Source of the DNA: Synergistaceae bacterium
GTDB taxonomy: Bacteria > Synergistota > Synergistia > Synergistales > Aminobacteriaceae
Assembly: GCA_017405525.1 (NCBI GenBank)
Contig: JAFRAH010000038.1
Coordinates: 62,001 to 126,000 of the forward strand
Reading direction: 5' to 3'
DNA: 64,000 nt
Part shown: one piece after another, positions 1-8,368 of the stretch
How the letters are laid out: every line of letters starts with the position of its first letter
How positions within the stretch are numbered: position 1 is the stretch's first letter
The notes under the pieces: model-generated
Told to the model about the DNA's origin: nothing
The model's input: the letters and a program-made list of their open reading frames with translations, nothing else
Databases searched by the model: none
Translations under genes and position numbers: made by a program

Positions 1-1160
1 AATCCGTAAGCGGCGTAATGATACATGCCTCAGATGACGCGGTGATACTGGAGGCTACAGACCTCAAGACCTCGATACGCTGCAAGGCCAAAGGGGTGAA
101 CGTCATAGAGCCCGGTTCTGCCGTAGTTCCTGCCTCAGTGTTCGGCGAGATGCTCAAGAAGCTATCATCTGATGACCTCGTCCTTGAAGTCAGCTCATCG
201 AGGGGGTTGCTCAATGCCGGGAGCAACAAGATGCGTTTCCCGGTTATAGCTGCTGATGAGTTCCCGAAGATTCCCGAAAGTTCAGGCGCGGAAAATATCT
301 GTGAAGTCCCGGCAATGATACTCGGAAAAATTATCGCTGAAGGAAGTGCGGCGGCATCACAGCCCCAAGACTTCCCGAAGTATCTCGGAACTTGCCTGAT
401 ACGTACGTCCGAAGGCTCTATCATGGCCGTATCTACTGACGGAAAAAGGCTCTCACTCTCAAAATCCCCGTGTGAGGCATTGAAGGATGAAGACATATTA
501 CTTCCAGCCCCTGCACTTAAGGAACTAGGCAAGACCCTGTCATCAAACTATGGCGAGAATGACACAGTGAAAATTCTTGCTGACGGCTCTACTGCATGGT
601 TCGGGCTTGATGATGTCGAGTTCTCGATACGTCGGGTTGAGGCATCATTCCCGAAGTTTGAGCGTATCCTCAACGATGACGTGAAGACCTCATTGCGTGC
701 AAGCGTGGGAGATCTCATCTCATCACTTGAACGTGTCGACATAATCGCAAAGTCCAACCCCGGCCACATTATGGCAATGTCGCTCAATCCTTCAGGCGAG
801 ATAAACATTACAGCCCGTGCCCCTGAGCTCGGAACAACAAGCGAGACGCTGCAGGCCAGCATTGAGGGCGAGAACATGCAGCTAGGCTTCAACGTGAGCT
901 ACTTCATGGACGGCTTGAAGGCACTCGGTGCAGGTGAGGCATCAATCGAGTTCAGCGACGTTGAGGGACAGGCAAGAATGAAACGCACTGAAGGCGACGA
1001 CTTCCTCTATATGCTCATGCCCGCAAGGCTCAGCCAGATGGACGCAATGACTGACGAGGAGAATGCAGACTTCAACGCTGGACCCCAGGACATCCCGGAA
1101 ACTGAACCCCAAGAACCACAGGAAGACAGCGGCAATACAGAGACAGATGCGCCGTTCTAG
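1..1160 (+). CDS. dnaN: DNA polymerase III sliding clamp beta (5' end outside window)
   Basis: The beta clamp encircles DNA and tethers the replicative polymerase. The reading frame is open from base 3 to the TAG at 1158-1160, so the start lies before the window. The visible protein begins near the usual residue 45 with the family pattern ATDLKTSIRCK, then shows FPxIP-type segments and the conserved end region YMLMPARLS. After it comes a roughly 35-residue acidic, Glu/Pro-rich tail that goes beyond the usual clamp terminus. recF follows 2 bases later, so translation is probably coupled. dnaA is expected upstream but is not visible. Identity is secure; the tail function is unknown. Confidence 0.95.
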   Translation, partial: SVSGVMIHASDDAVILEATDLKTSIRCKAKGVNVIEPGSAVVPASVFGEMLKKLSSDDLVLEVSSSRGLLNAGSNKMRFPVIAADEFPKIPESSGAENICEVPAMILGKIIAEGSAAASQPQDFPKYLGTCLIRTSEGSIMAVSTDGKRLSLSKSPCEALKDEDILLPAPALKELGKTLSSNYGENDTVKILADGSTAWFGLDDVEFSIRRVEASFPKFERILNDDVKTSLRASVGDLISSLERVDIIAKSNPGHIMAMSLNPSGEINITARAPELGTTSETLQASIEGENMQLGFNVSYFMDGLKALGAGEASIEFSDVEGQARMKRTEGDDFLYMLMPARLSQMDAMTDEENADFNAGPQDIPETEPQEPQEDSGNTETDAPF

Positions 1161-1162
1161 CC

Positions 1163-2188
1163 TTGAGGTTTGACTTCATCGCCATAAAGGACTTCAGGAA
1201 CTTCACCGGCTCGGAGCTCAAAATAAACTGGACTCCGGGCATCAATCTTATTCTTGGCAGGAACGGCTCAGGAAAAACCAACCTCCTCGAATCCTTGAGC
1301 ATACTCACAGGCTGGGGGGCATTCACGAAAACTTCAGGGGTAATCTCATGGTCGAGCCAAAATCACAGGTCTTCACTTTCCGGCCATGTCTCAGGTGAAG
1401 AGACTCACGAGGTCAGCGCGGAAATATCATCAAGAATCTCACTTAGGCTTGACGGAAAATCAGTATCCTTCACTGACTTGAGGCTGTCCATCCCATCGGT
1501 GATATTCCTCACGGGCAACCTGAACCTCATTGACGGCCCGCCATCATTCAGGAGGCTCTTCATCGACAGGCTATGCGCTCTTTTCGTCCCGCCGTATGCC
1601 CGGAGGCTCGCTGACTTCAAGTATGTCATGCGGACACGTTCGGCACTCCTGAGACAGGGAAAATCCCCCGCAAGGACTGACACCCCTTATTGCGGCTTGG
1701 GAGGCTGGATCATGGACACAAGAAGGCAGGTTCTCAGGGAGCTTGAGACCGTCATAACGCCCGGAAAATTCAGCATGGCATTCACCCCGGCACTTGGTGT
1801 TCCGGGAGCTGAGTACTTGAGGGAGGCTCTCGAACGCAACAGGAGCAGGGAACTCTACGCACAACACCCACTTGACGGCCCGAACTATGACGAGGTGGCA
1901 ATCACTATAGACGCAAACGGACGGCCAGCATCTGAGGCTCTCAGCAGGGGGCAGAAACGGAGGCTCATCCTCTCACTCATCATAACGGCAGGAAGGCTCA
2001 TTGCCCGGCGGCTGAAGCGTGAACCTGTATTGCTGCTTGATGACTTGACGGCTGAACTTGACGCTGAAGGAAGGGAGCGGGCTTTCAGGGAGCTTGACGG
2101 GACAAAGTGGCAGGTTTTCATCACAGCCCCTGAGAAGCCTTTTTCATCGAGAAAGAAATTCGGAGGTATAAATCTAAGTGTTCAATGA
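1163..2188 (+). CDS. recF: DNA replication and repair protein RecF
   Basis: RecF is an SMC-like ATPase that loads RecA at gaps with RecO and RecR. The 341-aa protein opens with a typical RecF N-terminus (FDFIAIKDFRNF) and Walker A GRNGSGKTN near residue 35. Near the C-terminus come a signature segment LSRGQKRRL and Walker B VLLLDDLTAELD. It is slightly shorter than the usual 360 aa. The start is a TTG just 2 bases after the dnaN stop with no clear Shine-Dalgarno site, which suggests coupled translation. The 3' end overlaps mnmG by 11 bases. The next residues after TTG match family starts, so this start is preferred. Confidence 0.9.
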   Translation: MRFDFIAIKDFRNFTGSELKINWTPGINLILGRNGSGKTNLLESLSILTGWGAFTKTSGVISWSSQNHRSSLSGHVSGEETHEVSAEISSRISLRLDGKSVSFTDLRLSIPSVIFLTGNLNLIDGPPSFRRLFIDRLCALFVPPYARRLADFKYVMRTRSALLRQGKSPARTDTPYCGLGGWIMDTRRQVLRELETVITPGKFSMAFTPALGVPGAEYLREALERNRSRELYAQHPLDGPNYDEVAITIDANGRPASEALSRGQKRRLILSLIITAGRLIARRLKREPVLLLDDLTAELDAEGRERAFRELDGTKWQVFITAPEKPFSSRKKFGGINLSVQ

Positions 2189-4073
2189 TGAATATGACGT
2201 TATCGTAATCGGCGGCGGCCATGCTGGATGTGAGGCTGCCCTTTCATCTTCACGCATGGGCTGCAGAACCCTCATGCTCAACCTCAACGTCGACAACACC
2301 GCAATGATGCCCTGCAATCCATCTATAGGCGGCCCGGCAAAAGGCCACTTAGTCCGTGAAGTCAGTGCTTTGGGCGGCGAACAGGCTCGTGCTGCTGATG
2401 CGTCCACCCTCATGATCCGCTGGCTCAATACCTCGAAGGGCGCGGCAGTAAGGGCACTGAGGGCGCAGTGTGATCCGTGGCTCTACAGCACATACTACAG
2501 GAAGGCTCTGACACGTCAGGAAAATCTTGACGTTCACCAGGACGAGGCACTAGGTGTCGTCATCAACGGCGATAAAGTCTCAGGGGTAAGGACTCGGCAC
2601 GGCTCTATGTACCACGCAAGGGCAGTTGTAGTTTGCGGAGGTGTCTACATGGCCGGAAGGGTCTTCATGGGAGATGTCTCGTTCAGTTCCGGGCCAATGG
2701 GTCAGACAAATTCCCAAAGCCTCCCGAAATCCTTGGGACACCTTGGCATTAAGACCGGCAAGATGAGAACTGACACAACCCCCCGCCTCAACATAAACAC
2801 TATAGACTTTTCGGGAATGACCCCACAACTGTCGGAAGATGAGCCGTTATGCTTTGACCTCTGGGGAAATTCCAGAACGTACACGAATACGGGCTATGCC
2901 TGCTGGTTCTCACGGACTACTGAGGAGACCTACGGGATACTTGAGCGGAACATATCACGTTCACCACTTGTTACCGGGAGGGTTGAGGCTAGCGGCCCCC
3001 GTTATTGCCCGTCAATCGAGGACAAGTTTTTGCGTTTCCCCGAACACAGGACTCACCCGGTAGTTTTTGAGCCTGTCTCACTGAATACTGATGAGGTTTA
3101 CGTCCAGAATTTTTCTACGAGCCTTCCCTATGACGTTCAAGTTGAGATGGTTCACTCACTGCCCGGCTGCAAGAACGCCAAAATCATAAAGCCCGGCTAT
3201 GGTATCGAGTACACCTACATATTGCCCGGCCAGCTCAAGCACACACTGGAGAGCAAGAAAATTCCGGGGCTATTCTGCGCGGGTCAGGTCAACGGTACAT
3301 CAGGCTACGAGGAGGCGGCGGCTCAGGGACTTCTTGCGGGCATAAACGCGGCCGTTTACGCGAAGGGTGAAGAGCCGGTAATACTTGGACGTGATGAGGG
3401 GTATTTAGGCGTTCTCGTCGACGACCTCACCACCAAGGACACCAGCGAACCATACAGGATGCTCACAGGACGTTGCGAGCATAGGCTGTTGATGAGATGG
3501 GACAACGTTCACCGCAGGCTTGTGCACTACGGGATAAGGACGGGGCTTGTTTCGGGCGAAAGGAGGGCATTCATTGAGGCGAGGCTTGAGCGTGAAGACA
3601 AGGAGATTAGCCGGCTGAACTCCACGAAAATATCACCGTCCCCTGAAGTTGAGGAGCTTTGCCGGAAATATGACGCTGAGATTTTGGCCGATACCATGAC
3701 GCTCTCGGACTTCCTGAAACACAAGGGGGTAACCTACAGCCTAATAGCTGAGCTCTCACCTTCTGGGCTTGACCTGACGCGTGAGGAGGTTTCGCATGTT
3801 GAGACGGAACTGCGATACACCGGCTACATTGAGCGCGAGACAAGGAACGCCGAACGAATGAAGCACCTTGACGGGGCAAAGATACCCCCTGACTTCGACT
3901 ATGACACTGTGAAGGGACTAAGGGCAGAGAGCCGGCAGAAGCTCAAAGAATACAGACCCGAATCGCTCGGTAATGCCCTTCGGATTTCGGGGGTTACTCC
4001 TGTTGACGTTCAGCTAATATCTGTCATCCTGTCGAGGAACGAACGAATGATGAAGGCCAATAATGACGACTGA
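2178..4073 (+). CDS. mnmG: tRNA uridine-5-carboxymethylaminomethyl modification enzyme MnmG (GidA)
   Basis: MnmG, with MnmE, installs the cmnm5 group on wobble U34 of several tRNAs using FAD and a folate C1 unit. At 631 aa it is of normal length. The FAD-binding fold is at the N-terminus (VIVIGGGHAGCEAALSSSRMG, residues about 8-28). The family signatures CNPSIGGPAKGHLVREVSALGG and GQVNGTSGYEEAAAQGL are present, as is the C-terminal helical domain. The start is GTG with a GGAGGT site at 2162-2167, and the gene overlaps recF. The location between recF and dciA shows it is transcribed with replication genes. Confidence 0.95.
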   Translation: MFNDEYDVIVIGGGHAGCEAALSSSRMGCRTLMLNLNVDNTAMMPCNPSIGGPAKGHLVREVSALGGEQARAADASTLMIRWLNTSKGAAVRALRAQCDPWLYSTYYRKALTRQENLDVHQDEALGVVINGDKVSGVRTRHGSMYHARAVVVCGGVYMAGRVFMGDVSFSSGPMGQTNSQSLPKSLGHLGIKTGKMRTDTTPRLNINTIDFSGMTPQLSEDEPLCFDLWGNSRTYTNTGYACWFSRTTEETYGILERNISRSPLVTGRVEASGPRYCPSIEDKFLRFPEHRTHPVVFEPVSLNTDEVYVQNFSTSLPYDVQVEMVHSLPGCKNAKIIKPGYGIEYTYILPGQLKHTLESKKIPGLFCAGQVNGTSGYEEAAAQGLLAGINAAVYAKGEEPVILGRDEGYLGVLVDDLTTKDTSEPYRMLTGRCEHRLLMRWDNVHRRLVHYGIRTGLVSGERRAFIEARLEREDKEISRLNSTKISPSPEVEELCRKYDAEILADTMTLSDFLKHKGVTYSLIAELSPSGLDLTREEVSHVETELRYTGYIERETRNAERMKHLDGAKIPPDFDYDTVKGLRAESRQKLKEYRPESLGNALRISGVTPVDVQLISVILSRNERMMKANNDD

Positions 4074-4374
4074 GGACGAGAAGCTAAGCATCGACCTCCA
4101 AGCATGGTTTCCTGAAGCGGCAAGGAGGGTTGAGATTCTCGATGACATGAGTCGTTCATGGCCGACAATCGTAGGGCTAAATGTTGCGCGTTATTCCACT
4201 CCGACAGTATTTGGAGTGAATGGGCTCACTGTGGAGTTCTGGGACAATCAGGCAGGAAGGGAACTATCAAACATGAAGGGCAACGTAGTCCGTGCGCTGA
4301 AATTGCGTTACAACTACGAGACAGGAGATGATTTTACCCTGAAGGTTATTGACAGGAGGAATAAGAAGGGCTGA
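4063..4374 (+). CDS. DUF721 (DciA-like) protein
   Basis: This 103-aa protein matches the DUF721 pattern: a helix, a W-x-x-I-VG segment (SWPTIVGLNVARYS), then a beta stretch ending in L-x-V-x-F-W and a helix with LSNMKGNVVRALKLRY. DciA of this family serves as the replicative-helicase operator in bacteria that lack DnaC or DnaI, and its position after dnaN-recF fits. It overlaps mnmG by 11 bases. Its 3' end overlaps the convergent methyltransferase gene by 29 bases, so the two transcripts are antisense there. Family assignment is good; helicase-loading function is inferred from the family. Confidence 0.75.
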   Translation: MTTEDEKLSIDLQAWFPEAARRVEILDDMSRSWPTIVGLNVARYSTPTVFGVNGLTVEFWDNQAGRELSNMKGNVVRALKLRYNYETGDDFTLKVIDRRNKKG

Positions 4375-4963
4375 CTTTCCTGCAGTAGACCGAAATCCAT
4401 TCCTGACCGTGAAGCTCACTTCTGACATCATCAGAGACCTCAAGCCTCAGAATCTCAAGCGACGTAATGCCCTTAAGGAGGCGTGATATTCCCTCCCTGT
4501 CCATGAAGGTGAAGTAACGCCCCTCCTTGATGCCCGAAAATTCCCCGTGCTTGAACGACATGAAGAGTATTCCCCCGTCAACAAGGTAGCCCGGCAATCT
4601 CGCTATGACACGTTCAAGTTCCCCGGCCTCAAGGTGAAGCAGTGAGGCACAAGCCCAAATCCCGGCGAATTTCCCGGCTGGCTCATAGTCCCGGAAATCA
4701 CAGCAGATGACTTCACGCCCCAAGTACTGCCCGGCAATCCTGCAGAGTTCCGGCGAACCATCAACGGCGACAACTTCCCGGCCATGCTCAAGGAAATATT
4801 TGCTGTCCCGTCCTGAACCACAGCCCAAATCCAGAATTGCCCCGTCATCAGGAAGCATCTTCAGGAACTCATCACATGCCCCGGACATGTCGGCGTTGAC
4901 CGTGCTTTGTGCGTAAAGTTCTGCCCTTTCGTTGTAGTAGTCGAGCGTCGAATTATCCGCCAT
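4346..4963 (-). CDS. class I SAM-dependent methyltransferase
   Basis: The 205-aa protein carries the SAM-binding motif I ILDLGCGSGRDSKYF near residue 45, an acidic motif II (VVAVDGSPELC) and motif IV region FAGIWACASLLHL. This resembles the TehB/UbiE-like stand-alone methyltransferases, and the substrate cannot be told. It is the last gene of a minus-strand operon after rluD and starts 11 bases inside the rluD end. Because its partners are a pseudouridine synthase and a Cdc48-type ATPase, an RNA or ribosome substrate is possible but unproven. Its 3' end runs 29 bases into the convergent DUF721 gene. Confidence 0.8.
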   Translation of the reverse strand: MADNSTLDYYNERAELYAQSTVNADMSGACDEFLKMLPDDGAILDLGCGSGRDSKYFLEHGREVVAVDGSPELCRIAGQYLGREVICCDFRDYEPAGKFAGIWACASLLHLEAGELERVIARLPGYLVDGGILFMSFKHGEFSGIKEGRYFTFMDREGISRLLKGITSLEILRLEVSDDVRSELHGQEWISVYCRKVSPSYSSCQ

Positions 4964-5858
4964 GCCTGACCTTCCAGATATAGCCCCCGAAATCGAGCGT
5001 CAAGGGCTGCCGAAACCTCATCATCTCGCCTGTCTCAGGGTGAGCGAACTCAAGCCGCCACGAATGAAGGTATACCCGCCCAAGCTGCTCGTCAGGAGGT
5101 GCGCCGTAAAGAGAGTCGCCGACAAGAGGACAGCCCAATGCTGACATGTGAACGCGTATTTGGTGTGTCCTGCCGGTGAAGAGCCTGCACTCAACGAGGG
5201 ATATACCGTTCATGCTCCATAGTACCCTGTAGCCTGTCAGTGAGGGCTTGCCTGATTCTGAGATTATCATTCGCAGGGGGTTGTTCGGGTCTTTGTCGAT
5301 TGGGCCGGATAAGATGCCTTCCCGTCTTTCGGGGCAGCCATGAGCGAGGGCAATATACTTCTTGGTTACGGTGCGTTCCTTGAACATGTTCTGCAACTTC
5401 ACCATCATCTTTTCCGTCCTGGCCACAACCATTAGCCCCGAAGTCCCTCCGTCAAGCCGGTGAACTATTCCCGGCCTGAGCCAGCTATGTATCTCCTTGA
5501 TCTCTGGGTAACGATACACGAGGCCATTCACGAGGGTATTGCGCCAGCTTCCGGGTGCCGGGTGGACTACGAGACCTGCAGGCTTGTTGACGACCACAAT
5601 GTGAGGATCCTCATAGACGACCTCGAAATCAACCGGCTCAGCTCTGAGGTAGTTTATGTTTGGCGATTCGGGAATGTCGGCAATGAATTTCTGACCGGCT
5701 GTTACTTTCTTTGAGCCCTTAAGGTGAATATCTCCCTCACCCTTTATTTTCCCGGCCTTGAGGAGTTTTTGTATGGTTGTCCGTGTCGAGTCAAGCTGCT
5801 CTGTCAGGAATAAATCAAGGCGTTCATGGTCTTCTTCAGCGACAATCTCAACTATCAT
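4953..5858 (-). CDS. rluD: RluA/RluD-family 23S rRNA pseudouridine synthase
   Basis: The 301-aa protein has an N-terminal S4 RNA-binding domain (residues about 8-60) and a catalytic domain with the family motif HRLDGGTSGLMV. Asp136 is the expected nucleophile. It continues with FKERTVTKKYIALAHG and the C-terminal GRTHQIRVHMSALGCPLVGD block. The family isomerises uridines in helix 69 of 23S rRNA (RluD) or other sites. Exact positions cannot be read from sequence, so the symbol is provisional. The start ATG overlaps the stop of the upstream AAA gene as ATGA, and the methyltransferase overlaps downstream, so this is one operon. Confidence 0.88.
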   Translation of the reverse strand: MIVEIVAEEDHERLDLFLTEQLDSTRTTIQKLLKAGKIKGEGDIHLKGSKKVTAGQKFIADIPESPNINYLRAEPVDFEVVYEDPHIVVVNKPAGLVVHPAPGSWRNTLVNGLVYRYPEIKEIHSWLRPGIVHRLDGGTSGLMVVARTEKMMVKLQNMFKERTVTKKYIALAHGCPERREGILSGPIDKDPNNPLRMIISESGKPSLTGYRVLWSMNGISLVECRLFTGRTHQIRVHMSALGCPLVGDSLYGAPPDEQLGRVYLHSWRLEFAHPETGEMMRFRQPLTLDFGGYIWKVRHGG

Positions 5859-7951
5859 TGCCCGATGCCCCTCAATGCCGCCACGAAGTCCTCACGTCTC
5901 ATCATGAAGTGCTCAACGTCATTCTTCAGCGCAATCATGGCCGCCCTCCTGCAGACCAGCGCAATATCTCCGCCAGTTAATCCCTCAGTCATTCCCGAAA
6001 GTTCCGGGATATTCACGTCATCAGCTAGGGGCTTTTTCCTGAGCAATATACCGAAAATTTCAGCGCGTGCCTTGATGTCCGGCAATGGGAGTTCAAGTTT
6101 GAGGTCGAATATTCCCGGTGCAAGCAGTGATTTGTCGATGAGGTCAATCCTGTTTGTCGCCGCAAGAACTGTAACGCCGTTAAGCTCCTCGATGCCCCGC
6201 ATTTCAGCGAGGAACTGCCCGGTCAGCCGTGATTCTGTTGACGCGAAGGCCGAACCTGAACCCTCCCTGCGTTCCGGGAATAACGCCTCAATTCCGTCAA
6301 AGAAGATGATGGAGGGTGCTGCCTGTTTCGCCACGCGGAAGATGTCCTTCAATGCCCGTTCACTTTCACCGAGATAGCGCGACAATACATTTGCACTCTG
6401 TACGCTGATGAAGTTTATTCCGCTCTCATGTGCCAGTGCTTTGGCGAGAAGGGTTTTCCCCGTCCCTGAAGCACCGTGAAGCAATATCCCCCTCGTTGGC
6501 TGAATGTCGTAACGCCCGAAAATCTCAGGGTACTTCAGCGGCCATGTTACAGCCCTCATCAGTTCGTCCTTAACGTCCTCAAGCCCCCCAACGTCCTGCC
6601 ACGTAACGTCAGGTATCTCCACGAATACTTCACGTGTTGCTGACGGCTCAGTCTCAAGCAGAGCGTTCATGAAGTGCCGCATTGAGACCTCAAGGGCTGA
6701 AACCCTCTCGTAGGGTATGTCCTGTTCCTGGAAGTTCACGAACGGCAGAATATCCCTGACGCATGACATGGCCGCCTCCTTTGCGAGAGCCTCAAGGTCA
6801 GCACCGACGAAACCGTGAGAGAGATCCGCAATCCTCTTCAGGTCAACGTCATGTGCTAGTGGCATTCCGCGCGTGTGTATCCTGAGTATCTCAAGCCTTC
6901 CGTTGCGGTCTGGTGTGGGTATTGAGATTTCGCGGTCAAAGCGTCCGGGTCTCCTTAGTGCCGGGTCTAACGAGTTGGGAATGTTCGTTGCACCGATGAC
7001 GATTAACTGACCCCGTGATTTGAGGCCGTCCATCAGTGCCAATAACTGGGCGACTACCCTGCGTTCAACCTGTTTTTCGCCGCCCATGTCCTCACGCTTT
7101 GGGGCTATTGCGTCAATCTCGTCAATGAAGATTATTGAGGGTGCTCTGTCTTGAGCCTCCTCGAAGATTTTGCGGAGTCTTTCCTCACTTTCACCGTAGA
7201 ACTTCCCGATGATTTCCGGGCCTGATATGTGGGTGAACCATGCATCCGTCTCATTGGCGACTGCACGGGCTATTACTGTCTTTCCTGTTCCTGGAGGACC
7301 ATAGAGCAATACTCCGCGTGGGGGCTGGATGCCTAACTTCTCGAACACTTGGGGGAATCTCAGGGGCAGCTCTATCATCTCCCTGACCTTTCGGATCTGT
7401 GAGCTCAGGCCGCCGATGTCCTCATACGTAACTTTGTGGGCTGATTTGACCTCAAGGGGCTTCAGTATGTTGATGTATGTATCCTTGCCGACTATTACTA
7501 TGCCTTCAGGTGTCGTTGCCGTAACGCTGAAGTCGCATACACGAGTCCCGAACAAGTTGACACGTACCCTGTCGCCGGTACTCACTGCCTGACCTGAGAG
7601 CATGGAGCGTATATATTCCCCGTCATTCTCGCGTCCTGTGAGCTTAACGTCCCCCAATGGCTGGAGGGTTGCACTTCCGGCGAAATGATGCGTTATGCTA
7701 GTCTCAAGGGTGATATTCTCGTCGAGCGATGCCCCGGCGTTCTCGCGTATGAGGCCGTCAATCTGGATTATTCCCCTGCCTGTCTCACGGTCTCCTGCAC
7801 GTATTCGGGCTGGGGTTGTACTGCGTCCTTTGAGGCTGACGAGATCACCTTCGGACAGGTTCAGAGCCTCCATGTCGTCAGGGTGTATTCGTGCTAATCC
7901 CTTCATTGCGTCCCCTGAATAGGCCTCGCTGACTTTAAACACTTTCTGCAT
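5855..7951 (-). CDS. Cdc48/VAT-like double AAA+ ATPase with degenerate D2 domain
   Basis: The 698-aa protein has the Cdc48 layout: a double-psi barrel N-domain (residues 1-170), D1 and D2. D1 looks fully active: Walker A GPPGTGKT at 218-225, Walker B with D277/E278, and arginine fingers R337 and R340 in RRPGRFDR. D2 keeps a variant Walker A GASGTGKT at 493-500. Its Walker B reads FFDGIEAL, so Gly553 replaces the catalytic Glu. Its finger segment reads LAPGIFDL, so Ile614 and Leu617 replace both Arg. D2 may therefore bind ATP without normal hydrolysis. The family unfolds or extracts proteins from complexes. First gene of the operon with rluD and the methyltransferase; a GAAGGG site precedes the ATG. 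Confidence 0.9.
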   Translation of the reverse strand: MQKVFKVSEAYSGDAMKGLARIHPDDMEALNLSEGDLVSLKGRSTTPARIRAGDRETGRGIIQIDGLIRENAGASLDENITLETSITHHFAGSATLQPLGDVKLTGRENDGEYIRSMLSGQAVSTGDRVRVNLFGTRVCDFSVTATTPEGIVIVGKDTYINILKPLEVKSAHKVTYEDIGGLSSQIRKVREMIELPLRFPQVFEKLGIQPPRGVLLYGPPGTGKTVIARAVANETDAWFTHISGPEIIGKFYGESEERLRKIFEEAQDRAPSIIFIDEIDAIAPKREDMGGEKQVERRVVAQLLALMDGLKSRGQLIVIGATNIPNSLDPALRRPGRFDREISIPTPDRNGRLEILRIHTRGMPLAHDVDLKRIADLSHGFVGADLEALAKEAAMSCVRDILPFVNFQEQDIPYERVSALEVSMRHFMNALLETEPSATREVFVEIPDVTWQDVGGLEDVKDELMRAVTWPLKYPEIFGRYDIQPTRGILLHGASGTGKTLLAKALAHESGINFISVQSANVLSRYLGESERALKDIFRVAKQAAPSIIFFDGIEALFPERREGSGSAFASTESRLTGQFLAEMRGIEELNGVTVLAATNRIDLIDKSLLAPGIFDLKLELPLPDIKARAEIFGILLRKKPLADDVNIPELSGMTEGLTGGDIALVCRRAAMIALKNDVEHFMMRREDFVAALRGIGQ

Positions 7952-7978
7952 TATGGGTTATCCCTTCAATGTGTGGCA

Positions 7979-7987
7979 TGTTATAAT
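7979..7987 (+). promoter_or_regulatory. extended -10 element TGTTATAAT
   Basis: A consensus TATAAT at 7982-7987 is preceded by TG one base away, an extended -10. No good -35 is seen. It points rightward into the gap and would give a transcript antisense to the 3' end of the small ORF at 8084-8188. It could drive an unannotated small RNA. Confidence 0.4.
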
Positions 7988-8083
7988 GAAAGCGTCCGGG
8001 GAAGCATCGGACATAGCAACTGGTCATCAGCCGAGGTCGCACCCTCAACCGACAACAAGTTGCAACAAATGGTCAAAGGCGCA

Positions 8084-8188
8084 CTAGTTCTTTATTGAGC
8101 GGATCAGTTCCGTGATTGCCCTGATTACGTCGGCGAGGTACTTCAATACCAGCGCAACGGCTTTCAGGATTTCAACGAGACCTTTCAC
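8084..8188 (-). CDS. putative 34-aa amphipathic peptide
   Basis: A GTG-start ORF too short for routine gene calling encodes a 34-residue peptide made of repeating hydrophobic and Lys/Arg/Glu residues. It begins MKGLVEILKAVALVLKY and ends ELIRSIKN, so it would form one amphipathic or membrane helix. A GGGGTGAG ribosome site sits 5-6 bases upstream. The same G run is the 3' arm of the hairpin at 8197-8213, which could hide the site. An alternative GTG at 8197 would add three residues. It resembles type I toxins or phenol-soluble-modulin-like peptides only in general character. No homologue is recognised. Confidence 0.4.
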   Translation of the reverse strand: MKGLVEILKAVALVLKYLADVIRAITELIRSIKN

Positions 8189-8323
8189 GGCTCTCACCCC
8201 ACTTCAGGCGGGGAAGAAATTTTTTCAGCGACAACCCCCCGCCTCGAACTGCCGGGGGCTTCCCTAACCCGTGAGATACAGTATCACGGACTGCCCACTA
8301 TTCTATCACAGGCATTAATGCAC

Positions 8324-8353
8324 AAAAAAACCCTCCCCATTCACAGAGAGGGC
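8324..8353 (-). terminator. rho-independent terminator of galU
   Basis: On the minus strand a CCCTC/GAGGG hairpin is followed by seven T residues, just downstream of the galU stop. Confidence 0.75.
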
Positions 8354-8368
8354 AGGGAAAAAACACCG

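Larger units (their letters stand above)
7952..8368. other. 417-bp gap with hairpins and a small ORF
   Basis: No large gene is present. The gap holds, from left to right, a plus-strand extended -10 element, a minus-strand 34-codon ORF (8084-8188), three G/C hairpins (8197-8213, 8235-8258 and 8269-8289) and the galU terminator. The 8235-8258 hairpin, read on the minus strand with its flanks, loosely resembles subterminal hairpins of IS200/IS605 elements. No transposase fragment was found. Confidence 0.6.

Noticed and set aside
8235-8260. GTTCGAG-like sequence as part of a tRNA
   Set aside because: The surrounding bases do not fold into acceptor, D and anticodon arms.
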